Shown here one piece after another: positions 57,911 through 64,000 of a stretch of 64,000 bases of DNA. This stretch comes from Schistocephalus solidus (Eukaryota > Platyhelminthes > Cestoda > Diphyllobothriidea > Diphyllobothriidae). Each line of letters begins with the position of its first letter. Within the stretch, counting starts at the first letter, position 1. A program made the position numbers and the translations under genes. The stretch spans positions 1-64,000 of the forward strand of contig WEDG01007485.1 of NCBI GenBank assembly GCA_017591395.1. Reading direction: 5' to 3'. Under the pieces are notes generated by a model that saw nothing but the letters and a program-made list of their open reading frames with translations, ran no database searches and was not told the DNA's origin.

Positions 57911-59809
57911 CTGCTAGAAAACGGAAAAAACTTGAAATAAGTAAGGAGGCACAGTTTCCACAATAGGACCGTACGGCCTGGTGATTCTGATGGGCAATGA
58001 ATTGAGAAAAAGTGGCCCTAGTACTCGTAGAGTCAAATTCGTTGTTACTGAGCTCGCGTGAGAGTGGATCGGCCCGAAATCTAAAATACGATAGGCAGGA
58101 ATATCTGAATTGTGATTGATGACAGACAGCACACATCACAGCTGAAAGTTTGCCGAGTCGGACGCAAAGCGAACTACTAGTGCTCCGGAGGCGCTTCGCA
58201 CCTCACTCACTCGCTCCATGGGCAGGACAACAACAAGACAACCGGCCATGAGTGTGGATCTGGGAGCCGACCCCACGTCCAGACGACTTGAACCAGACAG
58301 AGTCCAAAGAAGGAGGTCTCGGACCTCACCTACGTGAGGCATACCATAAAGCCATGTTAGGAATGAGGATAAGGACTGCCAAAATCATTCTTACCCCCAC
58401 CCCATGATTCATGGAATATGTTAAAAAACCGTTGATAATATTAAGTTCCGTGACTGAATTTCCGTGATCATTTGTCCAACAAAAGTCACAGGAAGGTAAA
58501 GTGATAGCTGGTGTATCATACAGGTTCCAGGCGGCGTGCCATTAAATGGAGGACCTTCTGCAGGGAAATATGCTTCCGAATCAAGATCCAGCGTTCACGC
58601 CTCGCAAATAACGAGTTAGGTCAAAACACAAAAAGCTAACGTTATTAGCTATTTGTCTTAAAACAAAGACCAGTTCGCTGCGCTTCATGCACTTCAAACA
58701 ATCCAAGTAACTCCTTAGACACACAAATATTTGGAATTTCTCGGAGTTTCCGCATTTCTTAGGAACATGGCTGTTCAAAACAAACATAACCAAAATTTGA
58801 ATTTTGCATGCATGGTTCAAATGGATTAAAGGCAATTCATAACATCCAAGTTACAAATGAGCGCAAATCTCACAAGGGATAGTTCTTTGGTCAGATGCAA
58901 ACAAGGAAGAAATCACAGTTTTCCTGTTTCAGTGCAAGCAGTAGAAAAGTAAAACCAGAGCGTGTGGATCATACTCCAACAGTTCTCTACCGTCAAATGG
59001 GTGCACGGAGTGGCTTGGTGACTCGGTGACGCATCGGTAGCGCTCTGACTCCATACCTGAAGGTTGCGTGTTTAGATCACGTCGGTATCATCAATGTCGA
59101 AATGGTGAGGCCGACAAAATAAAGGTCCTTCGTGACTTCTGATTTACGAAACCTTCGTGACGTCAACTTCGCAAATTCAACAAACGCATGCATTCTCTTG
59201 CATACTTATTTTCTTTTCCATTGAATTAAGGGGCACTCATTGTTACTTGGGCATTCCCATCGATGCTTTGGGACCGCTTACAAGAGGACAGGGAGTTTGC
59301 GTGTAATTTTGTAAAGCAATGTTTATGTAGGAAGTCGAATTCGACAAACTTATTCAAACGATTATTCCTCATCAGGCCGGTATGCAAACGATTATTCCTC
59401 ATCACGCCTGTACAGTAATATGAGTTGTGGTCCAATTGTTGAAGGAACAAGTGGACTTTAACCTGATGGAGCTGCCAATCAGAGTGTGGCCAATTTTTCG
59501 TGGAACTGAATTGCCAGCGCTCCGTTAGATGACCTTTCGACGAGGACAGGGCTTCTATACTACAATGATATCCTGATTAGTACCAAGTACCTTAGATATC
59601 CGATTTAGCGAAGATTCTGCCCTCCTACAGATGAGTGGTCGTTTGGCCATGTCAAATTGCCGTAGTCGGAGAATTCGCTACCTCGGCTGGCAAATAGTCC
59701 ACAGAACTCATCGGTTTGCAAGGTTCAATCTAGTAAGTCAGCCCAAAAAGATTAAACCTCCCAAATTCCGGCATTAAAGGAACCACAGATTAATAGCAAA
59801 ACAACTAAC
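57911..59809. other. Intron between the two GAT pairs of the minus locus
   Basis: Holds sequence parallel to the intron upstream of pair a, but no intact linker exon. A tRNA-like stretch near 59020-59085 (GACGCATCGGTAGCGCTCTG..GTGTTTAGATCACG) may be a degenerate SINE head. Otherwise nothing is seen. Confidence 0.45.
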
Positions 59810-59998
59810 TCCATTTAGGAAGGTTTTAGAGTCCTCCAGTACTCTCTCCACATCGGCAGGTACCATGTACAGATCCATCAGCAGAGGATCAACATCGTTT
59901 GGGCCCGCAGAGGGTGACTGCTGCATTTCCATTGCTTCGTAGTCCATCTGCAAACCCCGAAGTTGTTGAAGGTCCTCTTGAAGCGTATTTGAGAGAGT
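59810..59998 (-). CDS. TOM1-like (minus locus), GAT pair a, second exon
   Basis: Sixty-three codons on the minus strand, phase 0, acceptor TTCTTTAG and donor AATGGA|GTTAGT. The product is the same as that of 56967-57155 except for a handful of residues (for example NTLQ for NALQ, PSAGPNDVD for PSSRPTDVD, VPADVERV for VPSDVERV). Helices 2 and 3 of a GAT bundle. The changes avoid the helix cores, which fits purifying selection on both copies, though a proper count is needed. Confidence 0.8.
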
Positions 59999-60556
59999 CT
60001 AAAGAAATATGAGGATCAATCGCATCGCACTGAAAGAGTTCTAAAGGCAAAAATGAGCGTCAACCTGGAAGGTGATGTCAAAAAAAATAACAGACTAACA
60101 GAAAACCTCTAAAGGCCTCATCTCCAGGAAGCACTTTCTCGTCATGATGTAAAATTGCCTCCACAAGTCATGGAAAACAAAAACGTCTTTCTCGTGTCTA
60201 AAACATTCAAATGTTCGATAAGGACGAAGACCTGCCGGCTGGCTGGTAGCTGTGGGTTTGGAAGGAGGTCCATCGCCATCGAAACGTCTAGGAAATTAAT
60301 TACAAGCACATTGGTGGTAGTTTTTGGGCTATTGACTAATGTATCCCAGCGCTGATCTACGACAGATGAAAGCCGTTAAATTCCAAATATGAGAATTTCT
60401 TAGAATGCGAAATTCAAGGAATCGGGCAGGTATTGAGCATGCTCAGCTGGCTGACTATTAGTTCAGCTGACCTGACTACCGACCGGGTATCGGAAGCCCA
60501 AAAATATCAGCAAGGTGGTCAGCACAGGCAGCAGCAACAGAGAAATGGAAACCTGC

Positions 60557-60754
60557 CTTTATCTGCTGGACATCTGTCACTGGGGTTCCTGGCAAATTAA
60601 CGTGCTGTAGCAGGTCACTGAGAGATTTAACATTGGCTTTAATATCTGCCAGTGTGTGGGAAATGACCATTTTCAGATCATCCATTGGGTGTCCTTTTGG
60701 CTTTCCGGCAGCTGCATTTGGCGCCAGTCCTCGTTCTTCTGTGATTTCGATATC
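60557..60754 (-). CDS. TOM1-like (minus locus), GAT pair a, first exon
   Basis: Sixty-six codons on the minus strand from the acceptor TTCTATCAG to ATAAAG|GCAGGT, phase 0 with the same GC donor as the other copy. Starts DIEITEERGLAPNAAAGKPK, continues MDDLKMVISHTLADIKANVK, and ends SLSDLLQHVNLPGTPVTDVQ. The frame is also open upstream of the acceptor in this copy, where the other has a stop, so the exon start rests on the conserved AG. Confidence 0.76.
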
Positions 60755-61224
60755 CTGATAGAAAACGGAAAAAACTTGAAATAAGCAAGGAGGCCCAGTT
60801 TCTACAATATGACCGTACGGCCTGGTGATTCTTATGGGCAGTGAAACGAAAATAAGCATTTATAGTACTCTTGGATTCCAAAATCCTTCTTACTGAGCTT
60901 GTTCCAGCAAACGCGTGAGAGTGGATCAGCCCGAAATCATAAAAAACGTGGTCTGTGTACTGAATTAGCGCGAGCATCTTTCTAACGCACGTCACATGTA
61001 CGCTCGGCGATAACCAGAAAGTCACGCAGGCTAAATGCGCCCTGAAAATGTTCAGCGCGTTCCAACGGGTTCACGAAACAAAGAGGGCTGGCAATCGGCG
61101 CGGAGACAGTAGCCACATTGGTCTTGCACGACAGCGGCAAAGGATCTTCTGGAGAGAATTATGCATCCGAAACAAGATCCCGGAGTGAGCCCTCAACAAG
61201 GACGAGTTTGGCCAAAAGAGAATA

Positions 61225-61403
61225 AAGTAAGGACAGATTAATGATGCCGAAAATGACAAGGGAAACTGGAATGTCCGTTTCTGGCTCAGTAATCATCATT
61301 AGATAGTCATACCCAACTCCAGGTTGTGCATCACCCAAGGTTCGAATCCGCACCCTGTTGATTAATAGTCAAACGATTTAACCACCGAGCCACTGGTCCG
61401 GTG
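61225..61403 (-). mobile_element. tRNA-derived SINE (family S2), copy 2
   Basis: On the minus strand from 61403: GGCTCGGTGGTTAAATCG (A-box-like), GGATTCGAACCTTGG (B box), then TGATGCACAACCTGGAGTTG, GGTATGACTATCTAATGATG and GACATTCCAGTTTCCCTTGT, in step with 44335-44520. It lies in an intron of the minus-strand GAT locus. Confidence 0.65.
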
Positions 61404-61673
61404 TCCTGCCGGTTAAGATCAGGAATATTGACATTCGTAGACAAATGCTCACCAATCGCATCTCCTTAATTTATATATTTCATATATGGTTCCGATAAGG
61501 TAAAGGTCGTTCATAACTAATGGGAAGCCTTGAGAGAAGGAATTGGAATGTTTTCCGATTGGGTAGAAATTTCCGCAAATTGTTTCGTTCTCATCACCTC
61601 TTGTATATTGCTGACATGCACGATCAAAGTAGTAAAACCTGTGCACACAGACAGAAGACCAGCAGCAGGTTGA

Positions 61674-61838
61674 CTATGCCTCCATGACAGATTGATCATC
61701 CTGCGTAACCCAAGTGACATCTTGAAGCTGATTGGACGCAGCCTGAACCCTCGCGGGAACAGCCCCCACACAACCGATATGATCGTGGGCGGTAACTAAT
61801 TCTGGCGTTCCTTCATGTATTGCGACCTCCCTACTCTG
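61674..61838 (-). pseudogene. Decayed copy of the linker exon (minus locus)
   Basis: The minus strand after TTCCTTCTTAG reads SREVAIHEGTPELVTAHDHI and AASNQLQDVTWVTQDDQSVM, then EA and a TAG stop. It aligns over its whole length with the intact exon at 62787-62963 (KEVSVHAGAPELETDHDSV, DASNQLQDVTGSAQSAKSAM, DAQATDQ), but has the stop and lacks the donor. It is the linker part of the duplicated unit, now dead. Confidence 0.8.
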
Positions 61839-62139
61839 CTAAGAAGGAAGAAGAAAGCAAGACATAAGGATGGGTATTTAGAACCGGAGGACCATCCTTT
61901 CGGCTGGGTGAAATTCATCAACAGTGAACCCATGAAAAGATGTCCTAAGACCCATAAGGTCACTGAGCCTCTTCCGGAAAAGTGATCTAATTGGACAGGT
62001 TCGAACTCGTTAACAACGTAGGCACAAAAGTTCGGCATCCAAGTAAACAATGAGGTAGAGATGCCTTAAACAGGACACAGAATAGGAACCACCCCGCCCG
62101 CTTAAAATAGGTGGCCTTACGGTAAATTTCGGGAAGGGT

Positions 62140-62330
62140 AAATGTACTCATGTCTTAACACTAACTCTAACCCTATCATAAAATTAAACTTTCACCTTAA
62201 TCTTAACCCTAAACCTGCAACCTTAGCCCTTAGCCTAATCGTAACACTAACCCTAACGCTGACTTAAACCTAAACTTAAACCTAAACTTTAACTGAACCT
62301 TACCCCTCATCTTAATCCTTAAGATTAATT
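62140..62330 (+). repeat. Degenerate telomere-like CCCTAA tract
   Basis: The + strand has ACTCTAACCCTATC, TCTTAACCCTAAACC, ACACTAACCCTAACGC and TAAACCTAAACTTAAACC in succession. It is of the same kind and orientation as 16860-17290, and lies in the intron after the intact linker exon of the minus locus. Confidence 0.65.
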
Positions 62331-62786
62331 ACTTTTAATTTAGCGCAAAACCACATTTATTGTGAACGGTTACCTTTCCCGTGTCCTGTTTAGGCAGCCA
62401 TACAAGGCATCTTTACCAAAAATGATAGTAAATTTCCCAACTAATAGCTCTTCGGTCAGATAAAACGAAGCAATCAATCGAAGCCTTCTGGTTGTAGGAC
62501 TAGCCACTCTATGGGAACTCAAAACTAGAGTATGTGGATCATTTTCCTGTGGTTTTACACCGTTCGTGAAAGCATAGTTTCCCTTCAATAATGTTTCTGT
62601 TTTCATTTCAATGAGGGTTATTCATTATTACTTAGGCGTTTCCATCGATGCATGGGACCGGTCTTCCAGACATGGCTTTTGCCTGAAATTCCGTAACCAA
62701 ATTTTTATTCCTAACTTTCGCTATGTGCGCCACACGACAAAAAAAGCTAAAATCGAAAAAAGACAGAAATTACGGTTCGTGCTCAC

Positions 62787-62963
62787 CTGATCTGTTGCTT
62801 GGGCATCCATGGCAGACTTAGCACTCTGGGCGGATCCAGTGACATCTTGAAGCTGATTGGACGCATCGAGACTCTTCGCGGGCGCAGCACCTGTCCCACT
62901 CACAGAATCGTGGTCTGTTTCCAATTCTGGAGCTCCTGCATGTACTGAGACCTCCTTTCTCCG
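62787..62963 (-). CDS. TOM1-like (minus locus), intact linker exon
   Basis: Fifty-nine codons on the minus strand, phase 0 at both ends, acceptor CCTACATAG and donor GATCAG|GTGAGC. The product starts RRKEVSVHAGAPELETDHDS and ends SAMDAQATDQ, a hydrophilic low-complexity linker without a fold that I recognise. It is assigned to this locus because a decayed copy of it accompanies the duplicated GAT pair, and its phase fits. A VHS domain, if the gene has one, should lie beyond position 64000. Confidence 0.65.
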
Positions 62964-64000
62964 CTATGTAGGAAGAAAAAAGCAAGACGTAAAAATAGGG
63001 TTTCAGAACCTGGGGTTCCTCCGTGCAGCTAGGTGAAACTCCTCAACAGTGAACCCTAGAAGAGATGTCCCTAGACCCACAAAGTCGAAGGTATTGGCAC
63101 TGAGCCTCCTCCTTCGCAAGCAAAAATTACGTCATGCAAGTTATAAATAAGAGCACGTTCTACAATCAATCGTTTGACGGTCAAAGGCCAAAAATCCGAC
63201 CTTCACACACTTCCTGTTGGAGGTGAAGCAGCAATTGTTTCTCCATGACAAATAAAAACCCAAGCCTATGGACCAGAAGGCCGCGGTTGTGGACATTAGT
63301 ACACCTGCGCGAAGTGATTTGGTGAAGGGAAGCTATCAAGTAAATTTTTGACGCCTAGAGCCGCCAACGTCCCCACTGCAGCATATTTGTTAAGGTCCCA
63401 GTACCCAGTGGGCATTAGGATATTCGCGTAACCACTGAATGTGGTTGGATATCGCTGGGCCTCCAAAGTAGACGCCGTCTGCGACTGGCACACACAGGTT
63501 AGGCTTTACCAACGCGGTTGACAATGCGTATACACTTGGTTATTAATTTTTCACATTGCTACTGAAATTGTTTTCGGTAGGCGAGTTGGTATTCAATTAA
63601 AAGTAATTTCCCTAAGAACAGCGCATTACGTAACCGCTAGAGCCTGTACGTAGTTCGAAAGAAGGTCAAGTTACTTCGTTATTCGATGCATATTCAAAAC
63701 TCCGAATTTTACCAATTCGCGATGGGAAAATAATGCGCAACAGAGACTTCGTGTTTGAGTATAATCGTCTGCCATTGCGCTTACCATCGTATGACAAGTG
63801 AGAGGCGGGTAGACGAGATATGCGTTCAGTTGCTGTCTACCGCGATTCACGCATAGAAATAACCTCCAAAAGTCTTCAGATGCGGTGAAAACCGGGAACA
63901 AAAGTTTTAGTGTGCTCGGCGTCCACAGATCATTCACGGCAATCATCTCTTCTCAAGTATCTTGGTAACATTTACTATGGCAGGTATACGAGATCACGCA
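62964..64000. other. Upstream intron of the minus locus, nothing firm
   Basis: Two open minus frames, 63296-63493 and 63671-63946, show no motif that I can name. The second has 91 codons including VFTASEDFWRLFLCVNRGRQ. No VHS exon is visible in this stretch. Confidence 0.35.

Larger units (their letters stand above)
56900..61150 (-). repeat. Tandem duplication, unit about 2.84 kb, in the minus GAT locus
   Basis: 56900-58110 and 59740-60950 are highly similar, with matching exons offset by 2843-2844 bp. Exons and the short stretch between them are nearly identical, while the outer parts (58000-59300 against 60850-62700) are more diverged but still parallel, for example CCATCGATGCTTTGGGACCG at 59258 and CCATCGATGCATGGGACCGG at 62642. 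Confidence 0.85.

Noticed and set aside
59020..59085. tRNA-like sequence with weak A and B boxes
   Set aside because: Stems do not form and no second copy was found; mentioned only as a possible SINE head.
1..64000. CRISPR arrays, bacterial operons, riboswitches, phage genes
   Set aside because: No regularly spaced repeats, no Shine-Dalgarno-led gene runs, and all recognised genes are split and eukaryotic.

Overview
The window looks like nuclear DNA of an animal, most likely a flatworm and probably a tapeworm of the diphyllobothriid kind. The organism is inferred from the style of the repeats and of the split genes, not from any diagnostic gene. Coding sequence is sparse and cut into short exons with GT..AG borders. 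Most of the DNA is intronic or intergenic and littered with decayed CR1-like and RTE-like LINEs, Penelope-like retroelements, tRNA-derived SINEs and an unclassified family with terminal inverted repeats. There is no operon, CRISPR array or other prokaryotic feature.

Only one recognisable type of host gene is present: the VHS+GAT adaptor family (TOM1-like). On the + strand, a VHS domain (16088-16401, 16442-16570) and a linker exon (17388-17579) are followed by three successive pairs of exons, each pair able to encode a GAT-type helical bundle: 23839-24105 + 24232-24438, 26007-26336 + 28642-28827, and about 29861-30169 + 31452-31637. Every border inside this series is phase 0, so the pairs could be spliced cumulatively or used as alternatives. 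On the - strand, a second TOM1-like locus runs the other way: linker exon 62787-62963, a decayed linker copy 61674-61838, then two GAT exon pairs (60557-60754 + 59810-59998, and 57713-57910 + 56967-57155) on a tandem duplication of about 2.84 kb. A short candidate last exon lies at 54488-54538. GAT exons have therefore been multiplied in both loci.

Layout. 1-8350: a pile of LINEs, including one (3441-7197) inserted inside another, and two 3' ends facing each other across a TTGAA tract. 8351-13572: little recognisable except an RTE-like relic. 13573-14460: first TIR element. 16088-31637: the + strand VHS/GAT gene, with a Penelope-like element (17760-19980), a second Penelope composite (22210-23450) and SINEs in its introns. 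31638-44330: mostly unrecognised sequence with two more TIR elements, a pyrimidine tract, a linker-like exon and a duplicated small ORF. 44335-53945: SINE, two RTE-like LINEs, LINE ends, purine tract and an interspersed repeat family. 54488-62963: the - strand GAT locus with two Penelope-like copies at its downstream end. 62964-64000: nothing recognised.

LIMITS. Exon borders come from reading splice signals and frame, without transcript data. Family assignments rest on motifs seen by eye. Boundaries of mobile elements are approximate.
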